DNA of 64,000 nucleotides from Oenanthe sinensis (taxonomy: Eukaryota > Streptophyta > Magnoliopsida > Apiales > Apiaceae), in assembly GCA_028671895.1 (NCBI GenBank), contig CM053806.1, positions 26,191,001-26,255,000 of the forward strand. The letters run 5' to 3'. Below, in pieces: positions 35,008 to 47,633 of this stretch. The notes beneath the pieces were generated by a model. It had not been told where the DNA came from. It saw nothing but the letters and a program-made list of their open reading frames with translations, and made no database searches. A program made the translations under genes and the position numbers. Position 1 is the first letter of the stretch; the number at the start of each line of letters is the position of its first letter.

Positions 35008-35541
35008 TGTTTGCCCAGATGAATAACTATTACAGAAGGGGGGTTGAATGTAATAGTACCAGTAAATCGATTAAGAACACAAGTATGTAAAAGATGAATA
35101 CTGTTCTGTATTAAAGATTATGAAAAGATTACAAAACTCTCTCAAGAAGTTGTTTATTCTTAAGAGCTGCTAGGTTATGAAAAATAAGACTTTACAGATA
35201 CTTCAATGTTAACCTATGTCTGTGTTTATATAGACACAGTTACAATTCAATTACAAATCAAATTAGAAATAGAATAGCTTTATATAAGGAAATAGTCTTG
35301 CATTCGGATTCCATCTTACTTTCATATTCAGACTCTGTTTCGAATTGCTTCCTGACAAACTCTGATAATAAACTCTGTCGGTTTTTATTCTCTGATAGAG
35401 CATTCTCTGTTAGAGTAAACTCTGATTGAATATTCTCTGATAGAGTAAACTTTGTCCGACAGTTTCTTAAACTCTGATGACATCAGCAATGTAAACTCTG
35501 ACTTGTATTCTTTGACAGCCATCGGTGTTTGCTTCCCAACA
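35008..35541 (-). repeat. A1 5' LTR
   Basis: 534 bp, TGTTTGCCC...CCCAACA, with the TATA box at 35225-35232 (minus). Followed by TTTAA, the right target duplication. Contains the same family palindromes as the 3' LTR. Confidence 0.93.
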
Positions 35542-35546
35542 TTTAA

Positions 35547-36743
35547 ATATATTTTTTATAACATCTCTATTATGTTTAATTTATATAAAAGTTTATAGAT
35601 GTTATGGTATACGAAATATAATATATATGTATATGTTAATAACATGATAATATAATTATTAATTTGAATACGTTTTTTATGTTATTAGATTTTCAGTAGT
35701 ATAATATTAATTGTAATTTATAAATAATTATATAATATATATATATATATAATTTAAACTTTACATCAATAAATATTATATGTTACTATATTGGCAATGA
35801 GATTTAAATTTTAATTTAATATTAAAAAATAATAAATAACAATTATCGTCATAATTGTTTTTACATCTTATTTTTTCATATTAATATATGACATGTTTTT
35901 TACTGAACTAAACATATTACTCCATATTAATATTTGACGTGTGTTATGGCAATTCAACCTTTGTAATAAAAAAAATTTAAAAATATAAATGACTTTTAAT
36001 TATAAAGATAGTTAATAGTAGTCTTCCGTTATTAAAATTAATTCAATATAATTTTCTCATATATAAATTGAATACATTTAAAAAATATTATTAATTTTTA
36101 TTAATTTATATTATTTTAATTTCAATTTGATTTATTTTATTTATCAAATAACATGATTTAAAATATGTGATAACATATTTTTTGATATATTATTATATAG
36201 TTAAAAGTTTTATGAAAAATCTTATATAGAGTATAAAAAGGAGAACATATATGTCATGCATTATAATGCAATAAGCAGAAAATAATGCAGAATATATATG
36301 TTCTCTGTTTAGTACTCCGTATAAGGTTCTTTATTGAATTCAACTCGTATTATATATAATAACAAAATAAAATGTGTATTTAATATGTTAGGCTAAGGTT
36401 GAACTCTTAGTCGATAAACTAAAATAATTATTAAAAAAAACATAATTTCTTCAATTCAATCAAAACCAATGAATTAATAAGATTTCTGAATTCTCAATAT
36501 AATAATTTCTTCTGTAAGTGTAACTGATTCTCTATATAAAGTTACCTTAATATCTTATATAATATATTAAATATTTTTATAAAAAAGATTTGAATAAGAA
36601 AAAATTTAATCATCCATCTCACAAGGAAATTCACGGCCTCCCTCCATCTCTCTCTATATAAAATCATAATATTATCTCTATTTTAATTTAATAATAATGT
36701 ATGATATATGATATGTCTCTATAAATGATAATTTAATTTATAG
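35547..36743. repeat. Host AT-rich DNA right of A1, related to 1400-2165
   Basis: Before A1 inserted, this was continuous with the DNA ending at 7919. From about 35760 to 36735 it is a diverged copy of about 1400-2165. It differs by an extra block of roughly 150 bases near 36200-36355 that contains a hairpin. It includes an AT dinucleotide run near 35740. No gene seen. Confidence 0.7.
36241..36305. repeat. Perfect-ended hairpin (inverted repeat)
   Basis: The arms 36241-36263 and 36283-36305 are inverted copies with about three mismatches, starting GAGAACATATAT and ending ATATATGTTCTC, around a 19-base loop. The block is absent from the related sequence at 1740-1775, so it is probably an inserted foldback element or MITE remnant. 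Confidence 0.65.
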
Positions 36744-36987
36744 ATACATGTTAACGTCAAGGTTAAAAAGAAAGTGTTAACCAAACTTTTTATGAAAATC
36801 AAAAGGTAAATCTTCAAAGACAATCGAAAATAAACAATATATTTTCTATGAGTTGTAAAACTCCGTAAAATTCACAAATTTAATAAATAAATCTTCCAGC
36901 CAGCAACTCATCAAAAGATTAAATATATAAAATCATAAAGATATAAATTGGAAACTCGCTCAAGAATGTGAATTTCAACAGGAATTG
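36744..36987. other. Short junction region before A3
   Basis: 36744-36776 matches 6001-6033 beside the pyruvate kinase relic with one mismatch. The rest shows no recognisable feature. Confidence 0.5.
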
Positions 36988-37130
36988 AAGTGAAATTTAT
37001 GTTTTACTTAATAAAACATAAATTGGGGGAGATTGTTAGAAAACAAACATTGATGCTGTCAGAGAATATCAAAGAATAGAGTTTATGTTGCGACGTCATC
37101 AAAGATTAAAAAGCTGTCGATCAGAGTTTA
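36988..37130 (+). mobile_element. Element A3 remnant: internal 3' end, polypurine tract and start of LTR
   Basis: Plus-strand equivalent of the A1/A2 3' end. It shows the AGTGAAATTTATGTTTTA region, the polypurine tract AATTGGGGGAGAT (37021-37033) and the LTR start TGTTAGAAAAC at 37034. The LTR is cut at 37130 by element C and resumes at 60673. GTTTA at 37126-37130 is the target site of C. No A3 coding region remains. Confidence 0.87.
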
Positions 37131-38652
37131 TGTTAGTCCCAAATATCGTAGAAGGGGGGTTGAATACGATATTGTCCAATTTATAAAATATTCGCGGAAT
37201 GATTTGTTATGGACTAGTTGACAGTTCGAACAGATATTAAATCAAACACAAGGTATGCACACAGTTAACACAAACACAGTTCGTTCGGGGAATATATCGT
37301 TTTATTAATATAAACCACGAAGGTGCTACACAACTCTAATCCGTAGATTAGCTTCAACTGATTCACTAGTACAGTTACAATACAGCAACAACAATCAATA
37401 CGAACAATAAATATGACACTAGCTCAAACGGCGTTAATGGCTTCTCCATGTCTCTCTTCTTTGCTCTGTATGCTTTCTCTCTGTAACTGAATGAATTAAT
37501 GAATGAATCACAAAGGCTCGGCTTTGCTGCTTTATTGTGTAGACTTTTTCAATCTTCTACGTGGCCTTCTGAGAACCAAGTAAATAGATTTCTTCTCACT
37601 TCTTGAATTAACAACCGTCGAGACATTTAATTTATAACCATCGGTGAGTCTGTTGATAACCGTCGAGAGAAATAAATCACTTAAAACAATTCTTGCTCAA
37701 GGATATCAATGATATGTGGCATGCTGTGGCTGGCTGTAGATTAAACAACCTCAACTATCGAAGTGCCATAACTATCGAGACTTAACCGTCGATGGAATAA
37801 ATAATCTGGATATTTATCTGAGTATCTTAATTATCGAGATGCTGTAACCGTCGAGTGAATTAAGACGAAACAGTCAAACCAACTATCAGTTATAACTATC
37901 GACTCATAATAATTATTAAAACCATAACCATCGAGGAAATAGAATTAATAATATATCCAAAAGTGCTAACCGTCGAGTGATTTGCTAACCGTCGGTAAAT
38001 AAGACGAAATAGCCAAACAGGAGACCCAATCGTCGGTAAATAAGACAAAACAGTCAAACAGCTAAACCAACTATCGGTTGTTCACCTTAGCCATTTTTCC
38101 AACGATTCAAAGCTCTGTAATATTTTCTTTCATTGCAACCAAGGTAATAAATTTACCTTTACTACTTGAACTTGATTTTCTCCGAGCTTTAGCACACAAC
38201 GGTTATACAGCCAATTCTTTTCTAACATAGATGCGGTTCTCAATTCCTTTTGTGCTGACGTTTAGTGCAACTGGTCTGGTTCACAAACGACTAACACGAA
38301 CTTGATCTTCACATCTTCTTGACTATTCAATTGGCCCTGTTTCTCTAGCTGTTAAGAAGTGCTTCTATAATTCACTGGAATCCCTTGACTTCTCTGTTGT
38401 AAAACCTCTGACATCTTCTGAACCTCTGAAACACTATATCTTTATTCTTCATTGAGGCTTGAACATGTTAATGAACTTCTTTCAGTGATCTTCAATGTCT
38501 TCAAAGCTTCATCTAATGTTTTGGTCTTTTGTATTCAACTTATAAACAATTCGTAGTCGATTCCGTGCTTCATTTTAATATAAGTTACCGACCATCAGTG
38601 TTGAGTTAGTTTCCTCGGTTACATGTTACGTTACGTTACATTATGCTTTACA
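37131..38652 (-). repeat. C 3' LTR with AAC(C/T)(A/G)TCGA motif array
   Basis: Begins TGTTAGTCCC and ends GCTTTACA on the plus strand. Between about 37611 and 38080 it holds roughly fifteen copies of AAC(C/T)(A/G)TCG, usually followed by A. The same motif fills the pol-ORF3 spacer of this element. Confidence 0.93.
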
Positions 38653-38666
38653 ATCTCCCCCTATTT
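38653..38666 (-). other. C polypurine tract
   Basis: Minus-strand AAATAGGGGGAGAT abuts the 3' LTR, as expected for plus-strand priming. Confidence 0.83.
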
Positions 38667-38856
38667 GATTGTTAGAGTTCGACAAGCAAATTCCTTAAGA
38701 GGATAACTCAACTAACTTACAAGAAAAAGTAAATAGAAGATGGTAAACTGATATTAAATACATTCTGGATCATATTATACATTTCCAGATTTCAAAAATA
38801 ATTACAATGTAGAATGAATGTTCCTCTAGCCTGAACTGATATACATTATGTCATTC

Positions 38857-40408
38857 TCATTGTACAAGACTTGCAAGCTGGTCATTCACTAGATCCAGCG
38901 CTTCTTCTTCTAGCATATTTCTTGGCTTGGGATCTGACAAAGCTTCCTGAAGTGTTTGCAAGACAGCTACTCTCCTGATCTGCTTAACCTGTTCTAATGT
39001 AAATTCAAGAATTTTCGTTTTTCCTTTAACACTCAACCTTTTTGGAACTGCTTTAACTCGATCAGTGTTGTAACATGATTCTGCTCCCAACTTCTCCATG
39101 TAAAGCCTAGAGATTTATGCCAATGCTGATTTTTCTTTATAGTTCGTCGAAGTCTTGATTTGATCAAGTATAAGACCCAGTTCCTTAGAAGTCATGTAAG
39201 ACATCTTGTGGATATCAACTATTACAGTTTTTCCTTTGGGGTTTTTGTACCTGATTGCTGGAGGATCCTTTAACACCATTGTCTCTGTCTCCCTGATTAC
39301 ATCAAAATCTGGAAAGACAATTGGAAAATCTGGCTTCTTTGTATACTCGAACACTTTCTCTGGATGGTTAAATCTGAATTCACTCATTGCCTTGACTTTT
39401 TCAAAGTCCCAATCTCCTTCTTCTCTTGTATACACAGGCAATTTTGGTTGAGATCCATTTGAAGGATCTATTCTTCCGACCTTGGAAATATCTACAGATT
39501 GATTTGATAAGACATTAAGTCTATAAGCATAAATGCGCTCTGCAACTTTCCATTTTTCTTCTGTTCTAAGTCCTTCACTCCTAAGAAGCCCTTCAACATA
39601 TTTCAGACGCTTCAGAGGATATAGACTCAGTCCTTCATCACTCAAACACAGTGTCTGAACTAACTTGTCTTTGTAGAATATCACTGTATAAGGAGTTGTG
39701 TGAACTCCAGCTGCTGTTTTGCTCATCTGATCTTCAATCATATCAGTAAGAAGTTCATTCACATGAGATCTCTTGTCCGTCCTAATCTTCATGACATATA
39801 ATTCTGTGAGAGACCTCAACTTGATAAAATTCGAAGAAATGGTCTTAGTGGTCGAATTGTTGAACTGAATCTGAATCTGCCATCCATTGATGTTGGTCGA
39901 GATGAATATCAATTTGATTGTTTGTTTCAATGCATGAAAGAACTGATTTATTGATGGATGACTCTTGTGAGCTTCTTGCAATGTTTCCAGAACTTTTTGA
40001 TCTTCATTTTGAATCATTCCTAACTCTGGTTTCTGCAAAAGACTCCTAGCCTTATCCCATGCACTTCCTTCTCTTGATAACATCAACGGCCTTTGTCGCC
40101 TTTCAATATAATGGTTATAGTGTTCTTTTCTGATTTTCTCTTGAGACATGCGTGCAACTTCATATGCCCTTATTTTGGATTGATTCGCATCTAGCAAACC
40201 AAATGTTTCCACGAAGTCCGTTTCAGTGAACTGATAAGCGGCATCATTTACAAATTCATCAAACACATCATCTTCCTGAGCTGTAGGAGCTGTATGAGAA
40301 AGTTCTCATATTTCTCCTTCTTCAAGTGTGAGCCTTACCTCCAGCGGTATATCTTGCTCCCCCTGAGATGTATAAATGTTTGCTTCTATTTCTTCCTCTA
40401 CCAACTTG
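38857..40408 (-). pseudogene. C third ORF, C-terminal half (severed by D)
   Basis: Continues the frame of 49182-51434 across the D insertion: the target duplication CCTTT falls inside a Lys/Gly-rich stretch and the frame is preserved on both sides. Stops are TGA at 40306-40308 and TAA at 39115-39117; the natural end is at 38857. Features seen are an acidic stretch (LVEEEIEANIY), a region with RKEHYNHYIERRQRPL, and a later YTREEGDWDFEKVKAM segment. No enzyme motif was recognised. Function unknown. Confidence 0.75.
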
Positions 40409-40413
40409 CCTTT

Positions 40414-41957
40414 TGTTAGTAATTGTGCTCTAGAGACAATACTTTTTATATTTTAAGGAAAATATTTATTATTAAGGATTATGTTTTATTGATTATTATT
40501 TATTTATTATGTTTTGTTTACTGCGTAATAAATTGAAAGCATAGTAAATGTCCTTGGAATTTTGATACGTATTCTATATCTTTAAGTATGTGACTTAAAA
40601 ATGAGATTATATGAATAGTATCTTATTCCTAAAATTCCCTAGTCGAGTATTATTATTTAAGGACAATAATAATGCACAAAGACTAGTATGTTTCTTGACA
40701 GATGACCACATCTCATTGGTCATAGGTATGGGGATACTAAAGTCAAGAACATAAGTGCATGTATCAATGCATGGCACTGGAATGACCCGCCGTGAGATTC
40801 TACATGTTAAGTAAGTGTCATAAGTAATTCTCACTGTGATAATGGTGTAATGATCCTTAGACCTGAAATCATTATATTTCTATACGAGAATTAATATACT
40901 TTGATTACATTAAAAGTTACCTTTGACCGGGTGATAATAAAAGTGGACATTAGGTATATTATGAATCGTATGAGAAATATGAATGATCTAGATGAGATTT
41001 AATCCTCCTAATTTTAGGAGTGATATTATTGGCCTCTTATTTGAGTGAGACTATGAAATGCACGGCCGTGCTCAAATGTTGATTTGATTTTAATAGTCTA
41101 CTCATCGATCAAGAAAATAAAGATTAAATTATGAAGAGGATGACACGAGACATGCCTTGAGTTTAATCTATAATATCAAGATTAAAGGGATTATATTACA
41201 TGGAACATTATTCACGAAAGGCTTAATCGAATCACCGATTTATTATTATTACTTGGGTAGCAATGATGTATTACTAGATGCCGCTCATTGTTTACAATTT
41301 TAATTAGATATTAAAATTGTTGCCAACGTAATAATAACCTACAGGGTCACACACAAAGAACGCTTGAAGGAGAAATAATTTAAATTATGAATTTAAATTA
41401 AATAAGTAATTTATTTTATTTATGATATTAATTAAGTATGACTTAATTAATTATATAAATAGAATAAATGAATTACTTAAACTAATTCCAAAATTAATAA
41501 TTAATTAATTAAGTGAGACTTAATTAAATAATTTAGAATTTTGGATTAGTATTAATTATAATTGGATTATAATTAGAAAACTTATTCCTCTCTCTATATA
41601 ATCTCTTTATGGGCTGATTTAATTAGATAGAGATTTTACAAAAAACCCTAGCCGCTCTGAGAGAGGAGGAAGATAGAGAGAGAAGAAGTTTTCGGGTGCT
41701 AGTACACATCAATCATTCATGAAAAGTGTTCGTGTGGATACCGTAGAGCGTAGATCGCAAGAGCGGGATACGTGGTGATTAAACAAGCTTTGGACCTCCA
41801 TTAATCTTCCATTAATGAACTGTTAAAGCTTTTAAAGGTATTTATTCTTTATCTCTGAATTAAATCTTTTATTTTCGCATGGATCCTGCGGAGGGTTTCG
41901 CTATTTTGATTTATTTTTCACGTTTATTCCGCTGCGTTTGTGTCACGAAACCCTACA
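40414..41957 (+). repeat. D 5' LTR
   Basis: 1544 bp, ends CCCTACA. Contains TATATAA and a GA-rich transcribed leader (GAGAGAGGAGGAAGATAGAG). The short open frame at 40607-40834 recurs in the other LTR and is not a gene. Confidence 0.93.
41595..41601 (+). promoter_or_regulatory. D LTR TATA box
   Basis: CTATATAATC context in a pyrimidine-rich surround, about 360 bases before the LTR end. A good candidate for the element promoter; repeated in the 3' LTR near 48815. Confidence 0.6.
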
Positions 41958-41958
41958 A

Positions 41959-41970
41959 TGGCATCAGAGC
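41959..41970 (+). other. D primer-binding site
   Basis: TGGCATCAGAGC, one mismatch from the canonical TGGTATCAGAGC initiator-Met site, one base after the LTR. Confidence 0.87.
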
Positions 41971-42044
41971 TACTTGCGAAACGTTTTAATTCGGTTATGT
42001 GCTTAACAGTTTTTGATATATAAGCATGTATGCGATCTATCATG

Positions 42045-42710
42045 ATTTTATATTGATATAATATGTATATATTTATATATATTATGAATATATGATATTT
42101 TATGATATATAATCATGTGATGATTATGTGTGTTGATGTATGTATATGATACATGTTTGTTCTTATTATGAGAATCGTATTCGATACGAATTCTGAAACG
42201 GCTGCCGTTGATTTTCTGAAATCTGTGTCCGTTTCCGATTTTCGCAAACGATATGTGTTTTCTGACTGTAATCGGGTCATTGAGCAATACTGACTTTGTC
42301 AGCTCTGAGTATGTAAGCCATTAGATGTCGTTACAGCCTCCAAAACGGTGATTTATGATTTTCTAAAATTATTTGATTTTCTAAAATTTTGAGTATATGT
42401 ATGTATATATTATGAATATATGGTATTCATGTAATCTATAATCATATGATGATTGTATGTATCTCTGTGTATGTATATATGATATATGTTTGTTCTTGTT
42501 ATGAGAATTGTATATGATACGATTTCTGAAACACCGTCAGATTTGGAGAAATCTGACTGCTGTATCCAATTTTTGTAAACGATATGTGTTTTCTGACTGG
42601 AATCGGGCCAATGAACAAAACTGATAGCTATGCTATCATCGACGGGTCTGTAAGGCGTTTGACGTCGTTAAGGGCCTCGAAATAGCGATTTATTGTCTTC
42701 AGAAATCTGT
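42045..42710 (+). repeat. Diverged tandem duplication in the D leader
   Basis: About 42045-42370 and 42390-42710 are related head-to-tail units of roughly 330-345 bases. Both contain AACGATATGTGTTTTCTGAC and a following AATCGGG(T/C)CA. It lies in the untranslated region between the primer site and gag and would lengthen the leader RNA. The stretch from 42711 to 44233 shows no recognisable feature. Confidence 0.7.
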
Positions 42711-44233
42711 TTTTAATTTTCTGAAATTTCGAAATTTGTTATATATGATTATATGATATGATTATATAATATGAGATATATTATATGTGTTAAATGATAG
42801 CATGGTGGATGGTTATGGCCTAAAGACCCATAGGATAGTGGTTTTGATTTATGGTTTTGGTTTCTAAATACGACTTGCATGTCGTTTATTCATTGTAATT
42901 TAATTATCTCGAAAGTAACTCGAGTTCTTCTTGTAATTTCATTAGAATAGTTTTATTTTTATTATTCAATGTAATTATCAATGAAGACTTGCAAGTAAGG
43001 AGGCGATCCAAAAGGGGATGATGGAGCAATGAAGAAAGAAGACATGTAATAGATAGTATTTTTAAAACCACCATAGACTGACCTTGATATTTCCATTAGC
43101 TTGGAAATATCATATAGGATGGGGCCATAACCAAACACGTTTAATTTACGCACATTACATATATGTATATGATTGCATGTATTGGTATGTATGCGTAGAT
43201 ATAATTGAGATGCATGCTTAATATTGATTAATCATGTATGTATTAGATACGACACCCATGCCATGTTTGCTTAAACAAGATAAAATCTGTAACGATTCAA
43301 GATTTTAAAATTAACAAACGATCATGAGATTCTTGTGTTTATGAAATATGGATTTTTAAAACACGGAATTAAATATGAATTTTTGATATCTATAATTGGG
43401 ATTTTCTGACAAAAGCGGATATGCGTATTCGTAAGGCTGATGGGTTTTAAGTGTGACCATTGGTATCCTCCATCTACCTGGGAAATGAACAATTTAAGAT
43501 GTCGATTTGAAATATTTGGTTCAAGGAAAAATTGAGGATCTCTTTATGATGTGATCATGATCATTATAAATTTTCTAAAACCCCTTAACAAAATATTAAG
43601 TTTTACTCGGATGCTTTCCAATGAATGAACACTCATCGAATCCTAGATCGATAAGGGGAAGGACTGTCAGTGGCAGGGGACTCCTATCTATCGTGGTGAG
43701 ATGCGACGAATATAAACGGTTATATTCGGCCGTTGTATCATTGGGTCTAACTTAACTGAGTCGTCATAATAAGTGAAAATAAACGGTTATATTCAACTAT
43801 TATGAACTTAGAAGCATAGAGTTTGGTTAAAAGTCTATTAGATAGATAAGATCAATCGTTGTTCACCAAACTATCCAAGAATTATATATGATATAATTGA
43901 CAACTATTGTCTACCTAAATAATCATTTTCTAAGGACTTCCAGTGGTTGACTTAGGACATGACGAAATATGGATCTTGGCTCACTAGAAAGAATTATGGG
44001 ATATACTTTCCAAATTAATAGTAAGGGCTATTAGTTTGATAAAAATAGTGGGAGGTATATGATGATATACCATAATCACTTAAACATAATTAATATTAAA
44101 TTTGCAATCTAGTTTATTTTATACACTTTAATATTGTAGATATCAAATGATAAACACAAACAACTTCTCTATGCGATCAGTTCTTGAGAAGGACAAGTTT
44201 ACGAGAATATATTTCCTTGACTAACATAGGAGC

Positions 44234-44925
44234 TTGAGGATCGTCCTCGGGCACCACGATGTTAGTCAAATCTCTTCCCCTACTCTTAAAGTTGAGAATG
44301 TAACATGTGCAAATCATAGTGCTTATTGGAAGCAAATTGATGTTGCGACTGATGTTTCATGTCTCATGCTCGCAAATATATGTGCTGAGCTTAAGAAGCA
44401 ATACGAGCATATAGATGCTTATGAAACGATTGAGCACAAGATATATTTGAAAGGGCACTATACACTTACAAGTAGGGAGAGTGAGACCCGGTTACACCAC
44501 ATGTTCTAAAGATTATAGGGTATAATGAATACCATTGATATTTTGGGTTTCCAGATTGGTCTGGAGACAGTTAGATTTGATCTTACAATCTTTGGACAAA
44601 TATTATTCTTATTTTGTTATGAACAATAAAGTGAATAAGATTGGTAAAACACCCATTGAGTTGCTAAGCATGTTGAGAACTGCTGAAAGTAATATGATAA
44701 ATGCATGAACTACTACTATATTGATGGTAAACATAGGGAATGCAAAAGGGAAAGGAAAATGGAAAGGCAAGGAGAAGATTTGATCTAGTTCCGTTGTCAA
44801 ACCAAAGTCCAATCCCTAAAGCAGACTCTAAAGTCTGAATGAGGTGTTGATAAAGAAGACGATTGTCACTTCTGTGGAAAGTTGGGAGACTGGAAATTAA
44901 ACTGTCATGCTTAATTGGAAGATCG
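44234..44925 (+). pseudogene. D gag remnant
   Basis: A UBN2-type gag segment (AELKKQYEHIDAYETIEH) at 44234-44509 is followed by a degenerate NKIGKTPIELLSMLRTAE region near 44635-44690. A CCHC knuckle, CHFCGKLGDWKLNCH, lies at about 44865; its His position in the CX4H step reads Asp, so the knuckle is damaged. Stops and frameshifts separate all parts. Confidence 0.75.
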
Positions 44926-44999
44926 GAAGATGATGATCAATAAGGGTCAAGCTTAAGGTATCGGGTTGGAATTGGAGTAAAGATAGTTGCTCTGGTTCG

Positions 45000-47619
45000 A
45001 GGAACTCGTTACTTAATTTTTGGCTTATAAGGAAAATTTAGAACTTAATAATTGTTATAGCGTGCTTGCAATTGGCAGAGACATTATTTCAGTTTCTTGT
45101 TTGGACAAGAAAGGTTTTTTCATTTTATAACAATAGTTGTTTATTCTATTTTGATGATGAGCCTTATAATGTTGCACATCTAATTAACAATTTATATGTT
45201 CTAAAGTGACTCAAATCAAATATTACCTTTGGCACTGTCGCTGAGGCCATATTAATGAGAAACGCATTTCCAGAATACATAAGGATGCATTCATGGATAA
45301 GTTTGATTATGAATCATACCAAAGGATACGAATCTTGGTTTATTTGGTAAAATGACTAAAGCTCCTTTTACCGGACATGGTGAAGGGATCATTGAATGAG
45401 TATGACTTATACATAGTGATGTATGTGGTCATATGTGTACGATGACAAAAGGTAGATTTTATTAACTTCATAAAATTTACTAATTATTTTAGTAGATACG
45501 GATATATGTATCTTTTGAAGAACTAATCCGAATCATTTGAAAAGTTCAAAGACTATAAAGATGAAGTAGAAAATATCAAAAAAAAGTTTTTTTGATAGGA
45601 GAGATCACACCTTGTTGGACATGGTGCGATCAATGTTGAGTCAATGAATCTTCCAATTAGTTTCTAGGGTTGCACCCTGGAAACGGCTCCACATACACTT
45701 AACTGTGTTCCTACTAAATTGGTTCAAAAGACTCCTTATGAGATATAGACTAAGCAACGTCACAGCATGTCATTTATAAAATTTTGGGGATGTGAAGCGT
45801 TTGTGAAACGTCTAATCTCTGACAAGCTAGGACCAAAATCAGACAAATGTAATTTTGTGGAATACCCAACTGAAACAAGGGGTTATTCTTTCTATAATTC
45901 TTCCGAGAACAAAGTGTTTGTTGCTCGAACTGCTGAGCGACAGTGGGAGGATAATAGATCTCAATGAAGTTTGAGACCCACATGATAACGTTGAACCAGT
46001 GGAGGAACCTGAGTAGAATGTACAAGAAAAATAATACTGCTCAAGAAACACAGGTGTTTGTAGGTTTAGTAGGATTCGCCATGAGCCCGAGAGATAATAT
46101 GGATTTCTCTTGACTCAAGATGGTGATGTGATGCTTGTGGATGAAGATGAGCCTCTCACCTACCTAGATACTATAAACACTCCAGATTCTAAGAGATGGC
46201 TGGATGCCATTAAATCTGAGATGGAATCCATGTATACTAATCAAGTATGGACTTTGGTTGATCCACCTGAAGGGGTAAAACCTATAGGGTGCAAGTGGGT
46301 TTTCAAGAAGAAGACCGACATGGATGCTAATGTACAGACCTATAAGGCACGATTGGTGGCAAAAGGTTTCAAGAAAATTCATGGTATTGACTATGATGAG
46401 ACCTTTTCACCAGTTGTTATGGTCATGTCCATCAGGATTTTGCTTGCTATAGCTGCTTACTATGACTATGAAATCTGGCAAATGGATGTCAAAACCGCTT
46501 TCTTAAATGAGAGCCTTGAAGAAGATATGGATGTGTACATGACACACCCTAAGGGTTTTGTTGATCTAAAGGATGCTGGAAATGTATGTAAGTTGCGTCG
46601 ATCCATTTATGGATTAAAGCAGGCCTCGAGGAGATGGAACATTTGTTTTCATGAAACAGTCAAAAAGAGTTTGACTTTATTCAGAATGAAGATGAAACTT
46701 GTGTTTACAAGAAGTTTAGTGGGAGCCATGTGGCATTCCTAGTATTATATGTTGATGATATATTACTAATAGGGAATGACATTCCTTCTCTACAGACTGT
46801 GAAGACTTGGTTGAGAAATAATTTCTCAATGAAAGACTTAGGCGATATGACATATATATTAGGGATCGAGATCTATAGAGATAGATCAAGGTGATTGATC
46901 GGCCTAATTTAGAGTACATACATTGACAAAGTTTTGCATCGATTTCAAATGCGAAGAGACTAAAATGGATATGTCCCAATGTCTCATGGGATAGTGATCT
47001 CAAAATAAAATTTGTCCTAAATCATTGGATGATAGGGACTGCATGAGTAAAATTCCATATGCGTCAGCAATTGGTTTTATAATGTATGCAATGATATGTA
47101 CTTGTCCTGATGTCTCGTATGCTTTAACCATGATGAGTAGATACCGATCTAATCCAGGTGAAGGTCACTGGACGACAGTCAAGAATATTCTTAAGTACTT
47201 AAAGAGGACTAAAGATTCATTCTTGTTATATGGAGGAGATGTGAAGCTAGTTGTAAGAGGTTTCAGTGATACTGGTTTCTAGACAGATAACGATAATTTA
47301 ATGTTTCTGTCTGTCTTTCTGTTTTATCTAATTTTATTGAGATGTTGTATGCTGGAATGGTTCACAGCAGAGACAATAGTTGATTCTACAATAGAGCGTG
47401 AGTATATTGATGCTTGCGAAGCAGCCAAGGAGGCTGTTTGGGCATGTACTTAGGAGATATCACCTAATTAATGAGATTAATGATCAAGGAGATATACATA
47501 TATGTAAAGTGCATACTAATAATAATATTGCAGACCCACTGACTAAGGCTTTGTCGCAGCAGAAGCATGAAAGTCACACTAGTTTTATGAGTATTGGATA
47601 CTTGGGTAATTGGCTCTAA
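45000..47619 (+). pseudogene. D pol remnant: integrase, RT, RNase H
   Basis: Integrase pieces are visible at 45380-45970 (HSDVCGHMCTMTKG and FIKFWGCEAFVKR). The best-preserved part is the RT at 46110-46742, with GCKWVFKKKTDMD, KARLVAKGF and QMDVKTAFLNESLEE. The frame is lost near 46650, and YVDDILLIGND follows near 46748 in another frame. The RNase H end contains NNIADPLTKALSQQKHES (47518-47580). Stops occur throughout, so no polyprotein can be made. Confidence 0.85.
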
Positions 47620-47620
47620 T

Positions 47621-47633
47621 GCAAGTGGGAGAT
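47621..47633 (+). other. D polypurine tract
   Basis: GCAAGTGGGAGAT directly before the 3' LTR, typical of plant copia elements. Confidence 0.85.

Larger units (their letters stand above)
7920..35541 (-). mobile_element. Element A1: Ty1/copia LTR retrotransposon (old, split by A2)
   Basis: Bounded by two 534-bp LTRs (7920-8453 and 35008-35541) beginning TGTTTGCCC and ending CCCAACA on the plus strand, and by the 5-bp duplication TTTAA (7915-7919, 35542-35546). The element reads right to left: 5' LTR, initiator-Met primer site, gag, protease, integrase, reverse transcriptase, RNase H, spacer, third ORF, polypurine tract, 3' LTR. Integrase before RT defines copia order. I count roughly 38 differences between the LTRs (about 93% identity), so it is an old insertion. 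All coding parts carry stops or frameshifts. A2 (17930-33310) sits inside its gag. The long gag, post-pol ORF and primer site fit a Sirevirus-like lineage; that assignment is inference. Confidence 0.93.

Noticed and set aside
40607..40834. 75-residue minus-strand frame found identically at 47826-48053
   Set aside because: The identity comes from both copies lying in the D LTRs; the protein has no recognisable features.
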